A DNA stretch of 47,759 nucleotides from a virus, in the IMG/VR virus record IMGVR_UViG_3300050821_005333, positions 1-47,759 of that record. One strand, written 5' to 3'. Below the pieces are notes generated by a model, which was given only the letters and a program-made list of their open reading frames with translations, did not search any database and was not told the DNA's origin. Within the stretch, counting starts at the first letter, position 1. Every line of letters begins with the position of its first letter. A program made the position numbers and the translations under genes. Positions 31,283-40,033 of the stretch are shown piece after piece.

Positions 31283-33520
31283 TTATTGGGCTACTTCTGT
31301 TAGAACCATAATTTGTGCAGTATTTGACCAACCAAAACTAGCTTGACTCCTCACATTACTTGTCTTTAACTTTATAGAATAAACTGTAGCACTGGTTGTG
31401 GCAGGAGAATCATAGTAAACAATACTAACCGGAAAGATAGTTTGCCCATTTACCTGAATAGCGGTAGAAAAACCACTACCAGCCGATAGTTCTAGATTTG
31501 TCGCCCCACGAAAAATACTTATGGTTGAGCTATCAGCATTTACTCCTGATGCTACTGCAATATTTCCAGAAACCTGAATAAGAATTTTACTCGTATTAAA
31601 TTTAGGAGTAATTGTAGCTGTAAGGTTGGTAGTTACGTATGTCGTAGAAGTTGTATCAAATTCTGTGGTAGAAGTTCCTTGAATGATTTGAACAATTGGA
31701 AAATTCTGATTTCCTCCTGTCTGGGCCTTCGTATTAGGTATGTTTACATTCTGACTTGTGTCAATCGTAAGAGCCGCAGCAGCATTGTTTGTCGTGAGGG
31801 ACAAAGCATTATTAGTGTTTGTCTGTATAAAACACGTAGTGCCCGGTAAAAATCGTATAACTGCACTGCTTGTGGAGTCTTGGAAACGAATGTCTGGACC
31901 AGGAGCTTGAACATGTAGCGTGACCGCAGGAGCGACACCAATACCAACCCGATGGTTAGTAGAATCTACAATGAAATCCGGTGAATTGATTGTAAAAGCT
32001 GTAGTTCCTACCTTGCTAATGGCAATATTGTTCGAAAGAGTCCAAGCACCCGCTACGGTATAAGAATTTGTATCTGAATCCAAAAGAACGTTGGCGGTTG
32101 TTACCGCGTTACCTGGATTGGGGAGAGTAATAGCTAAAGCGGCACTTCTAGACGCTTGTGCAGCGATGGCGAGCGTTATGTTCTGCGCGTTTTGAACATA
32201 TGTGTCACTAACAGCATTTGTAGAGGTGTTGTAAAGAGAGAGACGACCAGCAGTTCCGCTATTTACCGTACCTGTCCCTGAAACGTTTTGAAAGGTGGGA
32301 AGGGCACCTGCGCCATTGCTTGTTAAAACTTGGCCACTACTTCCAACACTAGCAATAGATTGAAGAGGATTTGTGGAAGTTGTTCCGCCGCAAATAACAG
32401 CGTATGCTGTAGTGGATTGTAAACCTGTTCCACCATTGGCTACAGTGAGAGCGGCTGTAAGGGTAAGAGCGGCAAAAGTAGGGCTTGAAGAGGTAGCAAT
32501 GCTTTGCGGAGTGGAAAGAGTTATGGTTCCCGCCCCATTTGTTACAATGACTTGACTCGTTGTCCCAGTTAAGGTTGCAGCAACAGGGGCAGCACCAGTA
32601 GAACCTACAAGAAGTTGGCCATTCGTTGGAGCTGCTGTTGCGGTTAGAAGACTAGATGTTCCAGAGTAGATGAAAGTATTCGCCGCTAAACCGGTATCCG
32701 TTAAACCGGCAAATGTAGGAGTGGCTGCTGTATGAATGTTTTGAGGAAGAGAAAGCATGATACTACCAGCACCGTTGGAAACAATCACTTGGTTCGTAGT
32801 ACCAGTTATTGTTGATTTAACGGGCAGCGCACCGGTCGAACCAATTAAAAGTTCCCCGTTATTAGCTGAAGCCGTTGAACCAAAAGCCCCGCTTGCGCCA
32901 ATTGTTAGGAAAGAATTAATAGAAAGAGCAGAAAGAGTTAGGTTTGAAAATATAGGAGTTGCAGCGGCATGGATATTTTGCGGAAGAGACAACGTAATTG
33001 AACCCGCACCGGTCGTAACATTTACTTGGTTCGTGGTACCAGTAAGAGTGGCGACGGCTGGGATGGCCCCTGTTGAACCAATTAATAGTTGGCCGTTTGT
33101 AGGATTGGAAGTGGAGCCTAAATTACCAGAAGCATCTCCGTAAACGAAACTATTTGGCGTAATGGCGGCGCTTCCACTTGCAATGACGTTTCCATTAAAC
33201 GTAAGTTTGTCACTGGCATTAATGGCTAGGGCGAGGTTGGCATTGTTCGCGTTGTTTCGCCAACTTACCGTATCGTTTTTTGTTGCCCTAAGCAAACCCG
33301 CATTGGCCGCATTAGCAGATATAGAAGTGAAATATCCGCCTAGTAAACCAAAACTAGGTCCAAAATTAACATCAGCGGCAAGGGTAAAACTTCCACCTGA
33401 TTTTTGCAGACAACCAGCAGCAATCCCGACAAAGAAATTGTCAAGATTGGTTCCCCATCCCGTTTCCGAAGGGGTAGGTATAATGTAATTAACTGAATTT
33501 AGTGTAACTAATAAGGACAT
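31283..33520 (-). CDS. Tail fibre/spike protein with tandem repeats
   Basis: The 745-residue protein begins MSLLVTLNSVNYIIPTPSET, typical of a virion-binding fibre N-terminus. The middle has three near-tandem units of about 78 residues, each containing NGQLLIGSTGA, LTGTTNQVxVTNGAGSITLS, and LPQNIHTAATPTF; a degenerate unit may follow. The C-terminus (FNTSKILIQVSGNIAVASGV and TSATVYSIKLKTSNVRSQAS) resembles receptor-binding tip domains. It probably binds the host surface. The repeats could vary by recombination. Confidence 0.7.
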   Translation of the reverse strand: MSLLVTLNSVNYIIPTPSETGWGTNLDNFFVGIAAGCLQKSGGSFTLAADVNFGPSFGLLGGYFTSISANAANAGLLRATKNDTVSWRNNANNANLALAINASDKLTFNGNVIASGSAAITPNSFVYGDASGNLGSTSNPTNGQLLIGSTGAIPAVATLTGTTNQVNVTTGAGSITLSLPQNIHAAATPIFSNLTLSALSINSFLTIGASGAFGSTASANNGELLIGSTGALPVKSTITGTTNQVIVSNGAGSIMLSLPQNIHTAATPTFAGLTDTGLAANTFIYSGTSSLLTATAAPTNGQLLVGSTGAAPVAATLTGTTSQVIVTNGAGTITLSTPQSIATSSSPTFAALTLTAALTVANGGTGLQSTTAYAVICGGTTSTNPLQSIASVGSSGQVLTSNGAGALPTFQNVSGTGTVNSGTAGRLSLYNTSTNAVSDTYVQNAQNITLAIAAQASRSAALAITLPNPGNAVTTANVLLDSDTNSYTVAGAWTLSNNIAISKVGTTAFTINSPDFIVDSTNHRVGIGVAPAVTLHVQAPGPDIRFQDSTSSAVIRFLPGTTCFIQTNTNNALSLTTNNAAAALTIDTSQNVNIPNTKAQTGGNQNFPIVQIIQGTSTTEFDTTSTTYVTTNLTATITPKFNTSKILIQVSGNIAVASGVNADSSTISIFRGATNLELSAGSGFSTAIQVNGQTIFPVSIVYYDSPATTSATVYSIKLKTSNVRSQASFGWSNTAQIMVLTEVAQ

Positions 33521-33542
33521 TTTGAAGCCCCCTACGACTTAA

Positions 33543-34082
33543 TTATGAGATAGCGACTCCAAAGTTTCTGCTAGCGACAGTTCCATCAGTTCCGCCGGTC
33601 AGATTGGCCCCACTTACTGAACCATGAGCAGAAATAGCCAAAGTGAAAAGATTCCCAATGGCAGCGGCAGGCATAGCAGTAATGGTAACCACGTTGGTCG
33701 CAGAAGAAGCGCGAACGGCGTTAACAATTTTAGCAGAAGTAGAAGCGTTCACAGCAGCAGCAAGATTAGTGGCTGTAACCGTATCGCTCCCACCGACATT
33801 AAATTGATTTCCAGTGGCACCAGATGCAACACAAGTAAACACCACACCATTGATAGTGACAGTATCGGTAGCAACCATTGAGGAAATCGTAACGGTTCCC
33901 GTAGCTTGTACGCCGTTTGTGAAAACGGTAACATAACCAGCACGTGTACCGGCAAACAATCCTTCGAACTCATCAATGACTTGTTGTGCATCAAAATCAT
34001 TCGCAGAGGCGTTCACATTCAATAGACTAGCCATTGTTTGTCCACCGTCAGCAAGATTGCAACGGACAGTAAAAATAGACAT
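33543..34082 (-). CDS. Capsid-associated decoration protein candidate
   Basis: The 179-residue protein has a small N-terminal domain (SIFTVRCNLADGGQTMASLL) and a C-terminal beta domain with a phage-typical pattern: VATDTVTINGVVFTCVASGA, TGNQFNVGGSDTVTATNLAA, then NVVTITAMPAAAIGNLFTLA and GANLTGGTDG. That domain recurs in phage capsid and tail decoration proteins. Being directly downstream of the major capsid gene supports a head role. Confidence 0.65.
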   Translation of the reverse strand: MSIFTVRCNLADGGQTMASLLNVNASANDFDAQQVIDEFEGLFAGTRAGYVTVFTNGVQATGTVTISSMVATDTVTINGVVFTCVASGATGNQFNVGGSDTVTATNLAAAVNASTSAKIVNAVRASSATNVVTITAMPAAAIGNLFTLAISAHGSVSGANLTGGTDGTVASRNFGVAIS

Positions 34083-34154
34083 TTATTTTTCTCCTTTAAA
34101 TCAAGGCTATTGAAAACCCACTTGGGAAAAACTCTAAGCCGAAGTTTCTTTGAA

Positions 34155-34173
34155 CTAAATTAGACTAATTTAG
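34155..34173 (-). other. Hairpin across the capsid stop codon
   Basis: CTAAATTA and TAATTTAG form a perfect 8-bp stem around a 3-base loop, overlapping the capsid stop. A further weak hairpin (CCC-AAGT-GGG) followed by TTTTC lies at 34117-34126. Together they may slow or partly end transcription after the capsid gene, or protect the capsid message from 3' decay. The A/T-rich stem makes a strong terminator unlikely. Confidence 0.35.
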
Positions 34174-35305
34174 GTTAGACTGATATTTTTAATTTTGACA
34201 CAGCGAGCAGGAAGCAAAACAAAGATCTGTTGATTTGTCCAAAGACGAAGTTCATAGGCATTAAACCCAGGAACATATTGGAAGAACTCATCAGAACCCA
34301 TAACCTGCGGCATGAACTCGATGTCCATTGAGCCAATGCGTTGCAGATGCTCATAAGGAAGAATGAACGCATCCCCTTCTTTGCAGAACAAGGCCGGGGT
34401 GATATTCATCGTACCATTTTGAGAGTAGAACGTCAGTTTCGTAGCTCCGTTCTCCATAAGAGTTTTCTTATAGGAACTGTCAAGCATACGAGCACCCGCT
34501 TGAGAGGTGATAAGGTTCGCCCATACTTTCGGGTTCACCAACACGTCAACTTCGGTATCCAAACCACGACCAACAGCCGCAGCAACAGCGTTCTGAAGAG
34601 ACAAGAACGTCAATTTGCCAGCAAGGTTGTCAATCACGTTTGATTTCCATAAGTCATACGTCGCAGCACTGATGTTGAACAGCGTACCAGTATTGGTAAG
34701 GATCTGGTCAACTCCGGTCATTTCGTTACCGAAAGCAGAGTTGAAGAACACATCCAACACAGTACCATTGGTCACAACAGCCGTATTAAGGGCGGCGATA
34801 CCAACAGAGGTACCAGAAACCGTAAGAGCGCGAGTCGTCGGATTAACCGCCGTGATCGTGAATACAGAGTCTGCACCGGACGAAATCAACGTACCGGCAT
34901 TATAGAACTGGATCTGGGCATTAACCGTCCCGGCCCAAATACCGTCGCTCCAGGTAATTTGAGAGAACGCAATGATTTCATGTGTGGAGTCAACGCTGGA
35001 AGAACCGCTTTGCTGGGTCTTTCCGAGCCCACTTCCACCATAAAGAGCGGCAATTTCCACACGTTTGGACATGGAATCGATCATTCTTTTGGTGATGAGC
35101 TTCGTAGCAGAAAGAAACGCAGCCCCTGATCCAAGGGATTGGGACAGCGCGTCATAAGCAATTTGAGACACGAGGGTGATCTGAGCAGGTTTAACCTGAG
35201 CATCAGGCACGTTCAAGCTGATAGGCCCATTTAGAGCATAGTTACCAGCGTTGTTCGCAGCGTACGTAAAACCGGCTTCATCTGAAAGTATAACGGGAGT
35301 ATGAA
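34170..35305 (-). CDS. Major capsid protein, exon 2 (C-terminal part)
   Basis: This is the larger part of a split capsid gene. Without exon 1 there is no normal start; only a TTG near 35216 exists. The exon begins with HTPVILSDEAGFTYAANNAG and runs to KIKNISLT. It has the features of an HK97-like/P22-like capsid family: LITKRMIDSMSKRVEIAALY, a beta-rich insertion, TEVDVLVNPKVWANLITSQA, and a C-terminal FNAYELRLWTNQQIFV. Joining to exon 1 gives 425 residues (142 + 1136 bases = 426 codons with stop). The predicted junction is ...GNA-F-HTPV. Confidence 0.85.
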
Positions 35306-35945
35306 CAAATATGTTATCGGCGAGTTCTTTATCTCGCCATCTACCAATTACTCAGTAGTTCGGAGTACATCTTCAAGAAGTTTTGTAACTTCTTGTTGGG
35401 TATTCTTGGGAGAATTATTTTCTAAATACTGGAATAGTTTTTTAGCTCGTTCTTTATCTTCCTTAAGTAGACCGAGTGCAGTGTTACAAGAAACACAAAG
35501 CAATCCGCGTATCTTTCCAGTTATATGACAATGATCAACATCTAGTTGACGAGATAATAGCTTCTGCGAAACATTACATGCCGCACAACTATAATTTTGC
35601 TTTTCAAGTATAGTCTGGTATTCTTCTACAGTTAGTCCGTACAGTCTTCGTAGTTCGTACTTCCGGCTTCTGTTTTGCATCTTCTTTTTACCTTCTGAAG
35701 ATGCCCACATCGCTTTTGTTCGTTTCGAGTTGCAGGATTTACACCGATAATCATAACCACTCGGTGTAGTACGGTCTTTATTAAATTCCCGTTCTATTTT
35801 AAACTCTTTGCAAATCGAACATTGTCTCATTTTAGTTTCATCTCCTACTCTCTACAGTGTCCGAAGGTATTATCCTTCGTCTTACCACGGAATTGCCCCG
35901 AAGGGTTTTTCCCGTTTTTACCCAATTTTAAATGCCCATCATTCT
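35306..35945 (-). mobile_element. Group I self-splicing intron in the major capsid gene
   Basis: The capsid frame ends at a TAG at 35944-35946 and resumes 640 bases later. In the transcript, exon end AATGCCT pairs with internal GGGCATT (35931-35937) to form P1 with the required U-G pair at the 5' splice site; the P1 loop is 8 bases. The core follows: P4 ACGG/CCGT, P5 CCC-TTCG-GGG (35896-35905), P6 GAAGG/CCTTC (35863-35878), P7 GAGTA (35846-35850) with TACTC (35363-35367), and P9 GGCGAG/CTCGCC (35319-35338). The intron ends in G (35306). Exon bases UCAU can pair with intron AUGA as P10. The endonuclease gene lies inside, between the two P7 strands. Confidence 0.85.
35348..35830 (-). CDS. Intron-encoded endonuclease VII-type HNH homing endonuclease
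   Basis: The 160-residue protein has an N-terminal zinc ribbon (CSICKEF, then CKSCNSKR) and the endonuclease VII/HNH core at the C-terminus: CAACN, LDVDHCHITGKIRGLLC, VSCNTALGLL. The catalytic DH is in VDHCH. As an intron ORF it should cleave an intronless capsid gene and drive homing. Its last codons (LEDVLRTTE) overlap the 3' strand of P7, so coding and ribozyme sequence are constrained together. Confidence 0.85.
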   Translation of the reverse strand: MRQCSICKEFKIEREFNKDRTTPSGYDYRCKSCNSKRTKAMWASSEGKKKMQNRSRKYELRRLYGLTVEEYQTILEKQNYSCAACNVSQKLLSRQLDVDHCHITGKIRGLLCVSCNTALGLLKEDKERAKKLFQYLENNSPKNTQQEVTKLLEDVLRTTE

Positions 35946-36087
35946 AGGCATTACCGACAAGAGTAGCTTTGTCAAACTCGACATTTTTCAACAGGACGCG
36001 GGACTCAGGAATTGCATCCTGAATACCACGAGTATTGTATCGTTCTTTAAAGTCTCCGATAATAGACGAGGGAATTGTAGCGGCCAT
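35946..36087 (-). CDS. Major capsid protein, exon 1 (N-terminal part)
   Basis: The ATG at 36087 has AGGAG 9-13 bases upstream. The 47 complete codons read MAATIPSSIIGDFKERYNTR, then GIQDAIPESRVLLKNVEFDK and ATLVGNA, plus one base of codon 48. Without splicing, translation would stop at the TAG directly after the junction. The helical N-terminal arm followed by a strand suits a capsid protein, and exon 2 continues directly in phase. Confidence 0.8.
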
Positions 36088-36322
36088 GGTTTTTTAATCT
36101 CCTAAATTTTTAATTTGGTTCTAAAGCAGGAACTACAGTAGGGGGATTTGGGTGGGTCTTAAGGTTACACCGTTCCGACATACTTCGAAGACGCCGTCAT
36201 CCTTTCGGGTAGATTCGGACTTTAAATTGTGCCAGTTTAAGGAGAGCTGGCTTCCTGTTCTAATTTAACGGGATTAGCGATCAACCTAACACCGAGGCGT
36301 TTAACCCTCACCCACAGTAGAT
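36088..36322 (-). other. 235-nt noncoding leader upstream of the capsid gene
   Basis: No open frame with a ribosome binding site is seen on either strand. The minus strand can form several hairpins, including GCCAG/CTGGC near 36235-36255 and the CTTCGAAG palindrome near 36183-36190, enclosed by CCGA/TCGG-type pairs. A long structured 5' leader before the capsid gene may hold a promoter, an RNase processing site or a translation enhancer for the most abundant protein. No clear -35/-10 pair stands out. Confidence 0.4.
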
Positions 36323-36532
36323 CTATGCGAAATTTCTGCTCAGTTCTCGTTCCAGCAAGGTTATAACTTGTTCCCATCCGTCTGGGCTGCTGACTTTATC
36401 TCGTTTGACAAAATTACCTTTTTCGTCTAGCGTAATCTGGTAGAGTTGAAAACCCCCATCTTTTTCGTCAACTTGATAGGCCACGGAGGGTACGATACGT
36501 TTTTTTGGCATGAAGGGTATGATATTTTCCAT
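36323..36532 (-). CDS. Small protein between scaffold and capsid genes, unknown
   Basis: The 69-residue product (MENIIPFMPKKRIVPSVAYQ, then FQLYQITLDEKGNFVKRDKV and a helix GWEQVITLLERELSR) looks like a small alpha/beta protein. It follows the scaffold gene by two bases, so it is in the head-assembly operon. An assembly or capsid-stabilising role is possible; no family is recognised. Confidence 0.6.
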   Translation of the reverse strand: MENIIPFMPKKRIVPSVAYQVDEKDGGFQLYQITLDEKGNFVKRDKVSSPDGWEQVITLLERELSRNFA

Positions 36533-36534
36533 GA

Positions 36535-37467
36535 TTATCTACCTTCTTTCTCGGCTCTAGCAGCCTGGTCGATGGTCTTCCAGAAATCGTGTGAGTTATT
36601 ACCCCATTTCTTAGGAGCGGGTTTGCTGTCGCCGTTTCCAACCGCGCCTTTACCATCTTTCAAAGGGTCTTTAATTTTACTTAGAAGATATTTACGAATA
36701 ACTTCCACGCCTTCCTCACCGATTAGCTGTACCAATTGATCTGCAGAAGCACCTTTTGTTAGGCCAGCCACTTCTGATCGTATGTCTTTTTCTATAACTC
36801 CAGCCACTTCTTCGAAAGACAGAAGAACTCCAGTTTTTTCTTGTACGGTTTCAATATATTTAGCCATTCTAGCTACCGAAAAACCATTCCTCGGAATAGC
36901 CGGATGCTTTTCTAGGGCAGATATGGCCTCTTGGTGGAATCTCTCTTCTACAGCCTTGGCCTTATTAGCCATGCGTTGCTCTTCAAATTGCTGACGAGCC
37001 GCCTCCTCTTTGGCTTCATACTCCTTTAACCTGGCTTGTGCTTTTTCGAGTTCAACTTCTTTCGGATCACGAAGTTTTTCTTGTATGTCCTTCGCTACTT
37101 CATCGTAGGCAAATTTCTTTGGATCAAGACCAGTCTTCTCTAAAAACTCTCGTGGGTTCTCTTTGGCCATCTTAAAGAACCGAATGGCCTCTTTTCGGGC
37201 TTGAGCTGCTTCTAGAAATCTTTTATCCGCCCCTTTAGACTTCTCAATCATGTTCTTTAAAGTGGTTTCATCATATTCCATGTCTCCCACTTTAATTTTT
37301 TGAATGACGGAGGCTTCCGCTTTCGTCTCTGTTTTAATATTATCTGCCGTACCTTTATCAATTGGAGTTGTCGGTGCGACTTTTACATCGGTTGGAGCTG
37401 CCTTTAAAGCATCTCCCATGGCCGCAGTTGCGGCGGGTGCGACTGGCGTGGCTGGTACATTATCCAT
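36535..37467 (-). CDS. Scaffolding protein
   Basis: The 310-residue protein has the composition of a phage scaffold: a Pro/Ala-rich N-terminal stretch (VPATPVAPAATAAMGDALKA), then long charged helices (RDPKEVELEKAQARLKEYEA, then KEEAARQQFEEQRMANKAKA) and a basic, helical C-terminus (WKTIDQAARAEKEG) that would bind capsid subunits. It precedes the major capsid gene, the usual order. RBS AAGGAG precedes ATG. Confidence 0.75.
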   Translation of the reverse strand: MDNVPATPVAPAATAAMGDALKAAPTDVKVAPTTPIDKGTADNIKTETKAEASVIQKIKVGDMEYDETTLKNMIEKSKGADKRFLEAAQARKEAIRFFKMAKENPREFLEKTGLDPKKFAYDEVAKDIQEKLRDPKEVELEKAQARLKEYEAKEEAARQQFEEQRMANKAKAVEERFHQEAISALEKHPAIPRNGFSVARMAKYIETVQEKTGVLLSFEEVAGVIEKDIRSEVAGLTKGASADQLVQLIGEEGVEVIRKYLLSKIKDPLKDGKGAVGNGDSKPAPKKWGNNSHDFWKTIDQAARAEKEGR

Positions 37468-37561
37468 TTTTATCTCCTTTTAACGCTCCTTCTTTTGACA
37501 GCGAAGGGTACGTGGGTCCCTCTATATCTAATGAAAAGTATTCAACACAAAAAACTTAACT

Positions 37562-37912
37562 TTAAAGCCAACTAATATTCACAATGGTATCGTTTGACGG
37601 GGCACCGTTGTCGTTATCAGCAACACCTGTCGTGGCGCGAATAGCGATGCCAGTTAAAAATTCAACCCCATCCCAAGTAGGGACGACAAGGTTCGTTCCA
37701 GCAAATACAACATAGGTACGAATCGGAGTGAAAGTACTGTCGGGTGTAGAAGCCGTGTCATAAAGTTTAACATAGCGCGTCGAGGCGGCGGTATTTCCAA
37801 AGACCATCTCAAAAATTTGACCTTTACCGGCTTTAATCACAACACCGGTGTTAACCGTGTTTAGATTTCTGTACGTTTTGTAAGGGAAATTTCCCGTGAG
37901 TAAATTTGACAT
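37562..37912 (-). CDS. Probable virion protein between portal and scaffold
   Basis: The 116-residue beta-rich product includes VNTGVVIKAGKGQIFEMVFG, RYVKLYDTASTPDSTFTPI and TGIAIRATTGVADNDNGAP. The KLYD...TP...FxxGIAxxxTxxxxDND pattern is a common phage structural module. Head decoration or head completion is plausible. The gene lies 11 bases after the portal gene. Confidence 0.6.
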   Translation of the reverse strand: MSNLLTGNFPYKTYRNLNTVNTGVVIKAGKGQIFEMVFGNTAASTRYVKLYDTASTPDSTFTPIRTYVVFAGTNLVVPTWDGVEFLTGIAIRATTGVADNDNGAPSNDTIVNISWL

Positions 37913-37923
37913 TGCTTCTCCTA

Positions 37924-40023
37924 TTAGACCGGCATTTGGGGCTGTGCGGGAATCATAGCTTTCATTTTCGCCGCTGCGTCCTGATTTATAGCTGGACTAC
38001 CTTTTGGTAAATTTGGTAAACCTGGATGATGAATGGGAGGTGGACTACCTGGTGGTGTATTCTTTACCATTCCCGGAATATTCGGAGCCCCCGGCATTTT
38101 TGCCCCGTTCGGATTCTCTTTTCCCGTATTCTCGGCTGGAGGTTGGCCACCCGAAGGGGGCATCCCTGGCATCATTCCGGGAGGGGGAGGGGCGGGAGGA
38201 ATCCCAAGAGCCGCCCCAAAACGAGGGTCCATGCTGCTCCACATATTCGCATGTTCCAGAAGATGTTGGGTTACCACAGACGCCACCGTTTGATCCGGGT
38301 TATCTCGTACTTCCGGTGAATTCAAAAGAACCGTATGCTCCCGAAGGTGAAGTGGGTGATTATCCGTAGCCATTGTTTTGACGACCTTGCCAGCCTGCAA
38401 CATTTCATTCTCTTCTTTTATCTGCATAACCACGGCGTTCTCGTATTGGTAAACCGGTTCAAGCTGCCCTGTTTGTAATACATTTAAGTATTCCTCTTTT
38501 GTTGCGAGGCCAGCCTGAACTAAATCTTGTGCCACTTGAATACGACCGGCTAAGGTCTGAGTGAGAGGATTTCCTTCCTCGATAATCACCCGATCTATGT
38601 CCTCTATATCTTTTGAAACGAATTGTGTTGCTTGGGCTTTATTTGACACACCGGAAATTATAATCATTCGGGGGGTCGTCGCATATGCCTTTAAGATATC
38701 TATAATACCGGTCCAAGTATCCTCGATGAGCCCATTATATGATCGTGAAAGTGGGGAAATGAACGTGAGGGCCTGGGACGCTACAAACGCCAATGCCGTC
38801 CCACTTTTAAGATTTGCTTCTGGGTTTCCTTGTATAGTATCATTCACTCCCGAAATTTGGGCCATCTTCTTCTCTAGATATTCTATCCAATTGAATACCT
38901 CTTGTTTATTCATGAGAAGATTAAGTGGTTCTGGCTTCGCCCCACCTGTAATCATCGGGTCGTAATAAATGGCATTAAGACCTTCCGTTAATTGTGTCAA
39001 CGAAATAGCCGCTTCTCTAGGTATAAGAATATTCTGTACACCAAAAGCAGCTTGGTTAGTACAGACAGCAGAACAAAGGGCATTATAAACCTTTTGTATC
39101 GGTAATAGATCCATTGCCACCGTGTAGGCAAAAGGGCTATCAATCTGATCATCAGCAGCAATCCTCGCTACAGGTGCGTCTTTATAAGGCAAGTCTCCAT
39201 CAAATAGACAGACGTTGCTGTCAAGGAATAAAGTGGTCCGTCCATTCGGTAGAGCTGGCGTTTTGTCGTGATAGAAGGTATAAAGCGGGATTAAGTCTTC
39301 GTTATTCTCATTAATCAAATGGCCAAGTCTATGTCTTTTGGTTTCGGGTGTTATGGACATGCCTTTAATTTGATCAGCATACATAGGAAACTTCGCAACC
39401 AGATCCCAACGATTGACGTATTTACGAAGAACCCGCCATTTCGTTTCCTGATATCCGCCTTGGGCAAAATCAAAGATAACGTCGAGCCAATAATAGACGC
39501 CCGTAACAATGTCGCCTTTCTTTTGAACCAACCCTGTTTCGTCGTTCGTATATGGTTCACCAAGGGAGGCGTCCCATTCTCTAGCAACAAAGGCCGCGCC
39601 AAGAAGTATAGCTATTTCAGTCGATAGTTCGAATTTCTTATCTATATCCTGATCTCGACCAACAGCTTTCAGTATGTTTTTACAAAAATTAACTTGGGCT
39701 TGAGATTTATAGTCAGTGTTCGTAGCGATGGGTTCAGGAGTAACTCGTTGGGCCGTAACCAAAGAAAGCAAGTGCTTGAGGATTGCCCGGAAATGATTTA
39801 TGTTAAGCCGCTTATATCCGTCTGATCCATAATTCGGATAGATATAGTTTTGCTCGTTCACCAAATAATAATTGTAATAAAGATCACGGGCCTTCAACCA
39901 ACGACCCGTCATGTCAATATGGCGATCAAAATCAAAAACTTTCTGAGTTAATTTTGATATGAGGGAAAGGGTGTCAGGGTTAGAAGCCCAGTACATATCG
40001 GCTACCTTGTTATCGACTGGCAT
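37924..40023 (-). CDS. Portal protein
   Basis: The 699-residue protein is of the long P22-type portal class. Features are the N-terminal LNINHFRAILKHLLSLVTAQ, FCKNILKAVGRDQDIDKKFE, VTGVYYWLDVIFDFAQGGYQ (portal-typical), a stem region with PLTQTLAGRIQVAQDLVQAG, and a C-terminal helical barrel with a Pro/Gly-rich tail (GIPPAPPPPGMMPGMPPSGG). It sits directly downstream of terminase. The dodecameric portal is the DNA gate through which the genome is packaged. Confidence 0.9.
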   Translation of the reverse strand: MPVDNKVADMYWASNPDTLSLISKLTQKVFDFDRHIDMTGRWLKARDLYYNYYLVNEQNYIYPNYGSDGYKRLNINHFRAILKHLLSLVTAQRVTPEPIATNTDYKSQAQVNFCKNILKAVGRDQDIDKKFELSTEIAILLGAAFVAREWDASLGEPYTNDETGLVQKKGDIVTGVYYWLDVIFDFAQGGYQETKWRVLRKYVNRWDLVAKFPMYADQIKGMSITPETKRHRLGHLINENNEDLIPLYTFYHDKTPALPNGRTTLFLDSNVCLFDGDLPYKDAPVARIAADDQIDSPFAYTVAMDLLPIQKVYNALCSAVCTNQAAFGVQNILIPREAAISLTQLTEGLNAIYYDPMITGGAKPEPLNLLMNKQEVFNWIEYLEKKMAQISGVNDTIQGNPEANLKSGTALAFVASQALTFISPLSRSYNGLIEDTWTGIIDILKAYATTPRMIIISGVSNKAQATQFVSKDIEDIDRVIIEEGNPLTQTLAGRIQVAQDLVQAGLATKEEYLNVLQTGQLEPVYQYENAVVMQIKEENEMLQAGKVVKTMATDNHPLHLREHTVLLNSPEVRDNPDQTVASVVTQHLLEHANMWSSMDPRFGAALGIPPAPPPPGMMPGMPPSGGQPPAENTGKENPNGAKMPGAPNIPGMVKNTPPGSPPPIHHPGLPNLPKGSPAINQDAAAKMKAMIPAQPQMPV

Positions 40024-40033
40024 ATCTCTCCTT

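Noticed and set aside
34170-35216. Reading the capsid as a 348-residue protein starting at TTG 35216
   Set aside because: The frame continues 89 bases further upstream with capsid-like sequence, and the first 47 codons lie beyond the intron. The TTG has no ribosome binding site.
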